From NCBI GenBank assembly GCA_036272735.1, contig DATAYF010000285.1, forward strand, positions 1 to 12,032: 12,032 bases of DNA, in the 5' to 3' direction. Below the pieces are notes generated by a model. That model searched no databases. It had not been told where the DNA came from and saw only the letters and a program-made list of their open reading frames with translations. This document shows, one piece after another, positions 5,155-11,642 of the stretch. The DNA comes from DATAYF01 sp036272735 (GTDB taxonomy: Bacteria; Chloroflexota; Ktedonobacteria; Ktedonobacterales; Ktedonobacteraceae). Position 1 is the first letter of the stretch; the number at the start of each line of letters is the position of its first letter. Both the position numbers and the translations under genes were made by a program.

Positions 5155-7617
5155 ATGCACGATGCGGGTCTGGAACGGCTGACAAAGCTTATCTCCACCG
5201 ACCCTTCTTCAGATGGCGGCAAAGGTTTGCACTCACACAAACCTTTTTCGGTCCATCTTAAATTGGAGGAAGGTTGGTTTTCGCTGTTTTTGGTGGCTGT
5301 CGTCATTTATAGCACCATCTGGTCTGTACAAGCGGCTGGCTGGGTAGAGCATCTAAATGCGTTGACGTTGACCACGGTGATTGGCCTGGTGATTGGCGTG
5401 ATTGCGTCCAAACAGCAGCGTTTTTCGTCTTGGAGCATCCATCTTGCGGTACTCGTCCTGGGCTGCTTGTTGGCTTATTGGCAGACGGCTGGGGCTTTTT
5501 ATCACGGCAATATACTGCTATTATTTGCTGGATTGCGCCATTGGGTACTGTTGGCTCTTGGTAACGGAACCAGCAACGATGACTCCATCTTTCTGCTGCT
5601 TATCTTGCTCCTGGGTTACTTGCTTGCCTATGTGAGCGCCTGGCTGGTCTATCATACCCGCACACCGTGGTTAATGATCGTCTGCAACGCTGTGGTTCTG
5701 CTCATCAATCTGAACAATTTGGATACCGCCTACATTTTGTACCTGCTGATATTTTTGTTGGCTGCTTTATTGCTGCTGCTGCGCTTCAATTTGTTCGAGT
5801 CGTTCAAACGTTGGCACAAACAGGGACTACGTTATGCCGATGATATTGGTTGGGATTTCATGCAAGCGGGAATATTTGCGACGATTGGCTTGCTGGTTTT
5901 GTCGTGGCTGCTGCCAGCATACAATAATCCTGCCCTTTCCGGTATCTGGACGACCAGTTCCAATCCCTGGGTTCAGGCAGAAAATACGTGGAATCGCATT
6001 ATTGCTTTGAACGGCAACGGTACGCCTTCCAATCATGGCAATTTTCGCAACACGCTGGTGTTGGGTGGTAATCCGAATCTTAATCAAGATATCGTGTTTA
6101 CGGTGAAGACGACCGGCGATGGATCGCAATATTTAGAGTTCCTGAGTTATGATACATATACAACGCAAGGTTGGAGTTCCAGTCCCCTCGACAAGTCTAA
6201 CGTGGATGCGCATCAAATCCAGGCTCCTTTGGGAACGGATACCCATACGGAGAAGCAGACAATTACCGTGGTAAATCCGCCTGGTGAGCAGGACCCGTAC
6301 CTGGGAGCAGCATCAGAAACCACCTCGATGAGCGTGCCAGCGACGGTATTTTCTAGCACCTCGGGTGCTGGTGCCGTGGCCTGGGAGGCAAAGAACGGTG
6401 CGCTCCCTGCGAAAACGATGTACACGGCGACCTCGGAGGTATCTTCTGCTGATGTACAGGCGTTGCATTCGATTCCGATGTCTACCTCGGCTCCCGCGTA
6501 TCCTCAAGGGATAGATGCGCCAAGCTCTCCGGTGTACTACGATCAAAATGTGCTCAAAGCCTACTTACAATTGCCCGGTAATCTTGATCCGCGCATTCAC
6601 GCCCTGGCACAGCACATTACCGCCAAAGCTCCCACCATGTACGATAAAGCGCTGGCCCTGGAAACGTACCTGCGTAGCCATTACACCTATAGCGTAGATA
6701 TTCATCGACCCGCGGATCAAGACGGTGTCGCCTGGTTTCTCTTTAACAGCGGGAACCGGGGGTTTTGTAACTACTTCGCCTCGGCTATGGCCGTAATGGC
6801 ACGCTCGGTCGGTATTCCGGCGCGTGTGGCTGCGGGCTATACGCATGGAACGTACGATGCCAAGTCGCAACAATGGGTGATCCGTGGCAGTGATGCGCAT
6901 GCCTGGACACAAATCTATTTTGCGGGCTATGGTTGGATTAACTTTGAGCCATCGCAGAGCTTCGATACTTTTACACGACCACTGCCGAACCAGTTTTCTT
7001 CATCGACGGGCAATACACCCGGTGGCATTACCGCTAGCGGAACGCCTACGGCCAATGGCGTGCGGAAACATATCGGCGATCCTGTCGGCAACATGCAAGG
7101 GCACAACGTATCCACGGTGGTCGATGCGCAGACCAACATACAGCAGATAGTACGCTTTGTGCTCGCTGGACTGGTCGCGTGCGTGCTTGTTGCCCTGCTC
7201 TTGTTTATGTTGTGGTGGCGTAGGCTCTTCAGGCGTTATGACCTTGCATCCAGCGTCTTTGGACGCTTGTGTCTGCTCGCGAGTTGGGCTGGCGTACAAA
7301 TTCAGCCTTCCCAGACGCCCTACGAGTATGTACAGGCGTTGAAAGCTTCAGATCCCAGCGAGGGAGAAGTGCTAGAACGCCTTGGTAACATCTATGTACG
7401 CTATCGTTGGGCCGATCCTGAAAGTAAGGAGCATCCGCGCCAGAGTGGAGAGATGCAAGAATTGACAGGCATGTGGCGCTCCCTGCAACCACGTCTTTTC
7501 CTCAATGTCGTCAAACATCCGCACTTTTTGCGCATGTTGCCTCTCCAGGCAAAGCGCGCTTTGGGGGGAGTACGTAGGAAGAAACGCGGGCCATTTTCGA
7601 TGGAAGAAGAAATTTAG
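5155..7617 (+). CDS. Multi-spanning transglutaminase-like membrane protein (TgpA type)
   Basis: This 820-residue protein has a short cytoplasmic N-terminus, about six membrane spans between residues 41 and 257, a large extracytoplasmic region (about 258-665), one further span (about 666-687) and a basic cytoplasmic tail. The transglutaminase-core domain is at about 495-605. The catalytic cysteine is C538 in N-R-G-F-C-N-Y-F-A-S-A, and the histidine is H582 in G-S-D-A-H-A-W. The third residue is probably E598 in N-F-E-P-S, where many members have D-P-T; E-P-T/S variants occur in this family. It would act outside the membrane as a thiol transamidase or peptidase on unknown substrates. The ribosome-binding site GGAGGT overlaps the DUF58 stop codon, so translation is likely coupled. 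The gene order MoxR, DUF58, transglutaminase is a widespread arrangement. No clear terminator follows, and the next promoter begins 10 bases after the stop. Confidence 0.92.
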   Translation: MHDAGLERLTKLISTDPSSDGGKGLHSHKPFSVHLKLEEGWFSLFLVAVVIYSTIWSVQAAGWVEHLNALTLTTVIGLVIGVIASKQQRFSSWSIHLAVLVLGCLLAYWQTAGAFYHGNILLLFAGLRHWVLLALGNGTSNDDSIFLLLILLLGYLLAYVSAWLVYHTRTPWLMIVCNAVVLLINLNNLDTAYILYLLIFLLAALLLLLRFNLFESFKRWHKQGLRYADDIGWDFMQAGIFATIGLLVLSWLLPAYNNPALSGIWTTSSNPWVQAENTWNRIIALNGNGTPSNHGNFRNTLVLGGNPNLNQDIVFTVKTTGDGSQYLEFLSYDTYTTQGWSSSPLDKSNVDAHQIQAPLGTDTHTEKQTITVVNPPGEQDPYLGAASETTSMSVPATVFSSTSGAGAVAWEAKNGALPAKTMYTATSEVSSADVQALHSIPMSTSAPAYPQGIDAPSSPVYYDQNVLKAYLQLPGNLDPRIHALAQHITAKAPTMYDKALALETYLRSHYTYSVDIHRPADQDGVAWFLFNSGNRGFCNYFASAMAVMARSVGIPARVAAGYTHGTYDAKSQQWVIRGSDAHAWTQIYFAGYGWINFEPSQSFDTFTRPLPNQFSSSTGNTPGGITASGTPTANGVRKHIGDPVGNMQGHNVSTVVDAQTNIQQIVRFVLAGLVACVLVALLLFMLWWRRLFRRYDLASSVFGRLCLLASWAGVQIQPSQTPYEYVQALKASDPSEGEVLERLGNIYVRYRWADPESKEHPRQSGEMQELTGMWRSLQPRLFLNVVKHPHFLRMLPLQAKRALGGVRRKKRGPFSMEEEI

Positions 7618-7626
7618 CCCAACAAC

Positions 7627-7655
7627 TTGACCAATCTCAACCATTCTCGTACACT
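7627..7655 (+). promoter_or_regulatory. Sigma70-type promoter of the 122-residue gene
   Basis: TTGACC (7627-7632) and TACACT (7650-7655) are separated by exactly 17 bases. Transcription would start near 7662, leaving a leader of about 77 bases before the ATG at 7739. It starts only 10 bases after the transglutaminase stop codon, so this gene can be expressed independently of the operon upstream. Confidence 0.65.
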
Positions 7656-7738
7656 ATGCTTGCGGTTTGCGAATCCATTCCCTGGTTCCGCAGACTGCAA
7701 GCTTTATTGGTGTTGCTGCCGCAGGAGGTTTTTCCCCG

Positions 7739-8107
7739 ATGTTAGATCCCGAAGTTGTAGAGAGTGAACAGGTAGCCGCTGTGCCTGCCGTGAGTTCGTC
7801 GCGTGGTGCGATTGAAATCCCTAATGTTGCTCCGGTCCGTTTACAAACGTTAGATATAGCGCGTCACATTGCCGTAGCGCCCAATGGTAAGCGCTATGTC
7901 GTTGGAACATTTGATGATCGACGTCTGAAGCAGAGTTACGTTACCGCAATCTACCCACAACAAAACGATTATCTGACCTTAATTCGCCTGGTGCTATGTG
8001 AGATAAGTTCGGCTACGCCTGAACAAGCGGCACAGAAGCACATCGAAGTGGTCCAGGCGATACAACAGGGCAAATTGAGTGACTTGATCAAGGCTCAACA
8101 AAAGTAG
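7739..8107 (+). CDS. Conserved-looking hypothetical protein, 122 residues
   Basis: I do not recognise the family. The protein is soluble, with no signal peptide or membrane segment. Residues 1-30 are low-complexity (rich in V, A, S, E) and probably flexible. Residues 45-90 alternate strand-like segments: A-V-A-P-N-G-K-R-Y-V-V-G-T-F-D-D, then Y-V-T-A-I-Y-P and Y-L-T-L-I-R-L-V-L-C-E. A long C-terminal helix spans about 92-120 (P-E-Q-A-A-Q-K-H...). A compact alpha/beta domain is plausible, but no catalytic motif is evident. I chose the ATG at 7739 because AGGAGG lies 10 bases upstream. An upstream in-frame ATT at 7667 has no such support. The gene has its own promoter and follows the transglutaminase operon in the same direction. 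Confidence 0.75.
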   Translation: MLDPEVVESEQVAAVPAVSSSRGAIEIPNVAPVRLQTLDIARHIAVAPNGKRYVVGTFDDRRLKQSYVTAIYPQQNDYLTLIRLVLCEISSATPEQAAQKHIEVVQAIQQGKLSDLIKAQQK

Positions 8108-8132
8108 TTAATGGAAACTTAACAATAAAGCC

Positions 8133-8161
8133 TTGACAGACCACAAATGAATCCGTATACT
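8133..8161 (+). promoter_or_regulatory. Consensus sigma70-type promoter of the small unit
   Basis: TTGACA (8133-8138), a 17-base spacer and TATACT (8156-8161) make the best promoter match in the window. Transcription should start near 8167-8169, within or at the base of the stem-loop at 8164-8202. The strength suggests an abundantly made short transcript. Confidence 0.8.
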
Positions 8162-8163
8162 TT

Positions 8164-8202
8164 GAACTAGTGGGGATCGCGTCATGCAATCCTCACTAGT
8201 TC
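8164..8202 (+). repeat. 14-bp stem-loop at the predicted 5' end of the small transcript
   Basis: Positions 8164-8177 pair with 8189-8202 around an 11-base loop. The only imperfect pair, G8173 with T8193, is a G-U wobble on the plus strand and would be C-A on the other strand. This favours a function in the plus-strand RNA, such as protection of the 5' end. Because the dyad begins just after the -10, it could instead be a repressor operator. Confidence 0.65.
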
Positions 8203-8262
8203 CCAATATACATTCTCTGTAAGAAATCCTTGAAAAACACCTCACGAAAGGAGATGGCGAGC

Positions 8263-8454
8263 ATGGGCAATCAATTCTACTCGTCTGGCACTATGCGTCT
8301 TTACACCAACTTTGTTGCCGACAGCTATGCTATGTCCATCGTCCTCGTTTGTGCCCATCGTCCAAATGTGCTAGATGGACTTGCCGTGTTCATGCAGGGT
8401 CGTGCCAGGAGTAGTGTGCCCATTTCGTGGGGAGGTCCGCCTGTTCTCAGGTGA
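8263..8454 (+). CDS. Small protein of unknown function, 63 residues
   Basis: The ATG at 8263 follows AAGGAG with a 9-base spacing. An in-frame ATG at 8254 sits too close to that site, and a TTG at 8230 lies upstream of it. The product is slightly basic, with a moderately hydrophobic middle (about 16-46, including S-I-V-L-V-C) that is too polar for a confident membrane helix, and a Gly/Pro-rich end (W-G-G-P-P-V-L-R). It has no relative that I recognise. The gene lies alone between a consensus promoter and a strong terminator, so the transcript (about 345 bases) carries only this frame. It may be a genuine small protein, or the RNA may be the product or share the function. Ribosome-binding-site quality supports translation, but codon use in so short a frame is uninformative. 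Confidence 0.55.
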   Translation: MGNQFYSSGTMRLYTNFVADSYAMSIVLVCAHRPNVLDGLAVFMQGRARSSVPISWGGPPVLR

Positions 8455-8473
8455 AAATAAACAAGACACCCTC

Positions 8474-8514
8474 AACCGTGGGCACTGGTCAAAATCCAGT
8501 TCCACGGTTTTTTT
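8474..8514 (+). terminator. Strong intrinsic terminator of the small unit
   Basis: AACCGTGG (8474-8481) pairs with CCACGGTT (8502-8509), and an inner helix ACTGG/CCAGT (8484-8488 and 8496-8500) closes a 7-base loop. A run of seven T residues follows at 8508-8514. It ends the 63-codon transcript and separates it from the ABC transporter genes, which therefore need their own promoter. Confidence 0.88.
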
Positions 8515-8625
8515 GTCGCTATTTTTGCGTCAGTGAAGACAGGTTTCGTAGCGCGTGCTTATTTCGGCAGGAGGTTCCAGTGTAAAGCGCAGAAAAAGAA
8601 TAGAAAGAAGAAGCAGGTAAAGTAA

Positions 8626-8660
8626 GGGTGGGCGTGGTAGGGAGTGGTAGGGAGTGGTGG
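8626..8660 (+). repeat. G-quadruplex-type motif with tandem 10-base repeat in the ABC leader
   Basis: Four GGG runs at 8626-8628, 8630-8632, 8640-8642 and 8650-8652 are separated by 1, 7 and 7 bases, matching the pattern of four G3 tracts with loops of 1-7. The unit GTGGTAGGGA occurs twice in tandem (8634-8643 and 8644-8653), followed by a partial third copy. It lies on the coding strand, about 55 bases before the ABC ATPase start, so it could fold in the mRNA leader. The surrounding interval 8515-8706 has no other gene or clear promoter. Confidence 0.55.
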
Positions 8661-8706
8661 CAGGTACGTAGAGCAGACGCGCTACTTGTGCGAAAGGAGA
8701 ACAAAT

Positions 8707-9666
8707 TTGGCTGTCCATGATGTTATTGTGCAGACACAATTCCCTGATAGAATTGTCATTGATGCAAGCAAGGATGCTGTCGTGATCGATGGCGTCTCGA
8801 AAATTTTTAAAAAGTCACGACCCTGGTGGAGCTGGTTCAAGAAGCAAACGCAGGCGCAGGCCGAAAAGAACGTCGTACGTGCGGTCGATAACGTTTCTCT
8901 GACCGTGAAACGTCGTGAAATTGTGGGCATATTGGGTGCAAACGGTTCGGGAAAGTCAACGCTGATTCGTATGCTTTCGACGTTGTTGATACCGGACACA
9001 GGCGCATTGACCATCTTTGGGTACGACGTCGTGAAGGATGAACGTATGGTCCAGCGGTTGATCAATCGTGTCAGCGTCGAAGCCTCGTTCTTCAAGAAAC
9101 TCTCACCGATGGAGAACTTGTTGTACGCAGCGCGACTCTACAATATGTCGGGAGCCGACGCTCGCGTGAAGATCAATAGTATCCTGGCGCGCCTGGGCAT
9201 CAAACCTGATCGCATCAAAGCGCCATTGGAAAATATGTCGCGTGGCATGCAGCAAAAAGTCGCGATTGCCCGCGCATTTTTGACCGCGCCGATTGTGTTA
9301 TTGCTCGACGAACCGACGACCGGTCTTGACCCACGCTCCAAAATTGATGTGCAGAACTTTGTGAACGAGTTGCGTGATGTACACGATGCCACGATTTTGA
9401 TTACCACGCATGATATGGAGGAGGCCGAGGCGCTGTGTGATCGTGTGGCAATTATCGATCAAGGGCGCATTGTCGTGTGGGGGGAGACGGAAGAACTCAA
9501 GCGTACGGTGACGCAACTTATGGGGCGTGAGCAAACGGTGACGATGAATGATGTGTTTATGCACTATACGGCGTCTCATCGTATCACGGAAGAGGATATT
9601 AAGCGCTATGGAAGCTGGGAGAAGGCTTTTGAGGCTTTAGAAGCCGAGCGCGAAGACGAAGAATAG
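8707..9666 (+). CDS. ABC transporter ATP-binding protein (ABC-2 export type)
   Basis: This 319-residue ATPase powers the membrane protein encoded next. Walker A is G-A-N-G-S-G-K-S-T (77-85), the signature is N-M-S-R-G-M-Q-Q-K (176-184), Walker B is L-L-L-D-E-P (198-203), and the switch histidine is H235. A basic, tryptophan-containing insertion (about 35-55) interrupts the usual N-terminal strands. Aligning back from E-N-L (136-138), the Q-loop glutamine position is occupied by V124 within R-V-S-V-E-A-S, an unusual substitution. I chose the TTG at 8707 because AAGGAG lies 7 bases upstream. A GTG at 8644 would add 21 residues from the G-rich leader, and the ATG at 8717 is out of frame. The C-terminal 40 residues are acidic (ends E-R-E-D-E-E). 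The substrate is unknown. Confidence 0.93.
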   Translation: MAVHDVIVQTQFPDRIVIDASKDAVVIDGVSKIFKKSRPWWSWFKKQTQAQAEKNVVRAVDNVSLTVKRREIVGILGANGSGKSTLIRMLSTLLIPDTGALTIFGYDVVKDERMVQRLINRVSVEASFFKKLSPMENLLYAARLYNMSGADARVKINSILARLGIKPDRIKAPLENMSRGMQQKVAIARAFLTAPIVLLLDEPTTGLDPRSKIDVQNFVNELRDVHDATILITTHDMEEAEALCDRVAIIDQGRIVVWGETEELKRTVTQLMGREQTVTMNDVFMHYTASHRITEEDIKRYGSWEKAFEALEAEREDEE

Positions 9667-9678
9667 AGGAATGCTTTT

Positions 9679-10512
9679 ATGCCATCATTATTGCACCAGG
9701 GTCGTGCCTCCTATGCCTTTTTCGAGCGTAACTGGAACCTGACCAAGCGCTACTGGGGCTGGGAAGTTGTCTGGCTTTTTTATAACGTTGTGAATGCTCT
9801 TAGTGTAACGCTCATTAGTAAAAATACACAAGTGCTGGGTAGTGTGAGTCAGGCTCAGATTAACGCTCTCACGTTGTACCTTTTGATCGGTACTTCGGTC
9901 TGGTCCTATTTGAGCGTCACCTTTGATGGAGTCACCGACGTCATCAATCTTGAGCGCTGGGAAGGTACTATTGAGCATACCTTCATGGCTCCCATCTCGC
10001 GCTTTACCCATATGATTGGGAGTTGCTGGTACGCGGTTGTACACGGCATCCTTTTTACCTTTGTGCAGTTGATTATCGTGGCGTCGTTTTTCCACCTAGA
10101 CCTGAGCCGCGCAAACTACCTGACGGCGGCCTTTATGTTGCTGATTGGGAGCATCTCGTTTATTGGTTTTGGCATCGCAGCGTCTGTTCTGCCTCTGCTT
10201 TACACCGAGCGTGGTTCGCAGATGTCGTTTATCGTGCGTGCCATTCTTCTGCTGGTTTCGGGGGTCTACTATCCAATCAGCGCATTGCCTGGCTGGATGC
10301 AACCCGCAGCCAGTGTCTCACCAGCGACCTACGTGTTGAATGGCTTGCGCGACGCCTTGCAGAACAATGCGTCGATCTGGTCGCCTACGATTTGGGCGGA
10401 CACGTGGCCGCTGATCATTACCGGTATCCTCAGTGTGCCACTCGGCTTATGGATTTTCGGGATAGCCGAGCGCTACGCCAAGCGTACTGGAAGATTGAAG
10501 CGTAACGGGTAA
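9679..10512 (+). CDS. ABC-2 type transporter permease
   Basis: This 277-residue membrane protein has about six spans (around 28-46, 63-82, 112-137, 147-173, 180-200 and 243-262). ABC-2 family features are present: L-E-R-W-E-G-T-I-E-H-T-F-M-A-P-I-S-R in the first cytoplasmic loop, S-G-V-Y-Y-P-I-S-A-L-P-G-W near 194-206, and P-A-T-Y-V-L-N-G-L-R near 215-224. The basic C-terminus (R-T-G-R-L-K-R-N-G) fits a cytoplasmic end. It would form the translocation path of an exporter with the ATPase encoded 12 bases upstream; a homodimer is likely, since no second permease is seen. The ribosome-binding site is AGAGGAA. Exporters of this kind move drugs, lipids or polysaccharides; the sequence does not show which. 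Confidence 0.92.
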   Translation: MPSLLHQGRASYAFFERNWNLTKRYWGWEVVWLFYNVVNALSVTLISKNTQVLGSVSQAQINALTLYLLIGTSVWSYLSVTFDGVTDVINLERWEGTIEHTFMAPISRFTHMIGSCWYAVVHGILFTFVQLIIVASFFHLDLSRANYLTAAFMLLIGSISFIGFGIAASVLPLLYTERGSQMSFIVRAILLLVSGVYYPISALPGWMQPAASVSPATYVLNGLRDALQNNASIWSPTIWADTWPLIITGILSVPLGLWIFGIAERYAKRTGRLKRNG

Positions 10513-10525
10513 TCACAAGGAGCTG

Positions 10526-10563
10526 AGGCATGGAGAGATGCGCGTACGTACCTCTCCATGCCT
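10526..10563 (+). repeat. 12-bp inverted repeat enclosing the first GNAT start codon
   Basis: AGGCATGGAGAG (10526-10537) and CTCTCCATGCCT (10552-10563) are perfect reverse complements around a 14-base loop. The ATG at 10530 is inside the left arm, and its ribosome-binding site (AAGGAG, 10517-10522) lies just outside. In mRNA the stem would hide that start codon. It has no T tract, so it is not an intrinsic terminator. Confidence 0.65.
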
Positions 10564-11567
10564 GGGTAAAGGAATACAAAGAAATGGAAGAGATATTGCC
10601 AGGTGGTTTTACTGTGCGTCCAGCTTTGCTGGATGACGTGATAGCACTGGCCGAACTGAGGCAAGCGTGCGAAATCGCTGATTATGGCGAGTCGGAGACG
10701 ACGCTTGAAGAGATGCGCCATATCTGGAGGATGCCAAACTTCGATCCAGTCAGTGATACACGCGTCGTAATGGCTCCTGATGGTCAGTTGATCGGTTTTG
10801 CGCAGATTGAGCAGCAGGAGTACGCGCGTATCTACATGGATGGCAAAGTGCATCCCCAGTATCGTGGGCGTGGTATTGGCAGCTATCTTATGCAATGGGG
10901 TGAGGCGCGTGCGCAGCAATTAATGGAGAAGGCCGCTCCTGATGTGCGCGTCACTTTGGGTGCGCATAGCAGTAGTGCTAATACCAGTGCCCAGGCATTG
11001 ATTCAGGAGCATGGATTTACATTGGCGCGCAGCTTCTGGCGCATGGGCATTGATCTGAAGGAGCCACCGGCAGCCGCGCAGTGGTCGGAAGGTATTGTCG
11101 TGCATACGATGACCCCCGGTATGGAGCGGGCGGTCTTCGCGGCTGATGACGACGCGTTTCGTGATCACTGGGGGTACATGCCAGAAAAGTACGATGAGTG
11201 GGAGCACGGGAAGGTGAAACGCGAAAATTTTGATCCAACGCTGTGGTTTCTGGCCATGGATGGCGCAGAGATTGCGGGTCTCGGACTGTGCGCTGTGGAA
11301 GAGAGGAACGAGACCTGGGTTCATGTGTTAGGTGTACGTCGGCCGTGGCGACGTCGAGGTATTGCCCTCGCTTTGTTGTTGCACGCTTTTGGCGAATTTT
11401 ATAAGCGTGGTCTGTCGTCGATCTATTTGAGCGTGGACGCGCAGAGCTTGACTGGCGCGACGAGGTTATACGAGCGTGTTGGTATGCATGTCGTACGCCA
11501 GTCTGATCGCTACGAGAAAGAGTTACGGGCAGGGAGGGAACTGAGTACGCTCTCTGTGGAGGAATAA
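10530..11567 (+). CDS. Two-domain GNAT N-acetyltransferase
   Basis: This protein of 345 residues contains two GNAT domains. The first (about 26-175) has the acetyl-CoA loop R-G-R-G-I-G (112-117) after V-H-P-Q-Y. The second (about 188-335) has R-R-R-G-I-A (274-279) after L-G-V-R-R-P-W, and ends with the usual G-A-T-R-L-Y-E-R-V-G-M segment. Tandem GNAT proteins include mycothiol synthase, but nothing here shows that specificity. The acceptor substrate is unknown. I list the ATG at 10530 because AAGGAG is 7 bases upstream, but it sits in a hairpin. The ATG at 10584 (M19) also has an AAAGGA 10 bases upstream and lies closer to the domain start, so it may be the real one. The gene begins 17 bases after the permease and is probably co-transcribed with the exporter; a detoxification or self-resistance role is possible. 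Confidence 0.88.
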   Translation: MERCAYVPLHAWVKEYKEMEEILPGGFTVRPALLDDVIALAELRQACEIADYGESETTLEEMRHIWRMPNFDPVSDTRVVMAPDGQLIGFAQIEQQEYARIYMDGKVHPQYRGRGIGSYLMQWGEARAQQLMEKAAPDVRVTLGAHSSSANTSAQALIQEHGFTLARSFWRMGIDLKEPPAAAQWSEGIVVHTMTPGMERAVFAADDDAFRDHWGYMPEKYDEWEHGKVKRENFDPTLWFLAMDGAEIAGLGLCAVEERNETWVHVLGVRRPWRRRGIALALLLHAFGEFYKRGLSSIYLSVDAQSLTGATRLYERVGMHVVRQSDRYEKELRAGRELSTLSVEE

Positions 11568-11642
11568 GTCGGGATGTTGGGAGATAACGCCTTGCCAGTT
11601 TCTTTTTTGTTCTGATGATGGCGGAGAATGGAGCAATTTACT

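Noticed and set aside
7667..7738. Upstream start (ATT) for the 122-residue protein
   Set aside because: It has no ribosome-binding site and lies within the predicted leader, whereas AGGAGG precedes the ATG at 7739.
8682..9095. A 137-residue minus-strand frame opposite the ABC ATPase N-terminus
   Set aside because: It is antisense to the intact ATPase, including Walker A, with no independent signals.
10473..10919. A 148-residue minus-strand frame across the permease/GNAT junction
   Set aside because: It is antisense to two well-supported genes and shows no family motif.
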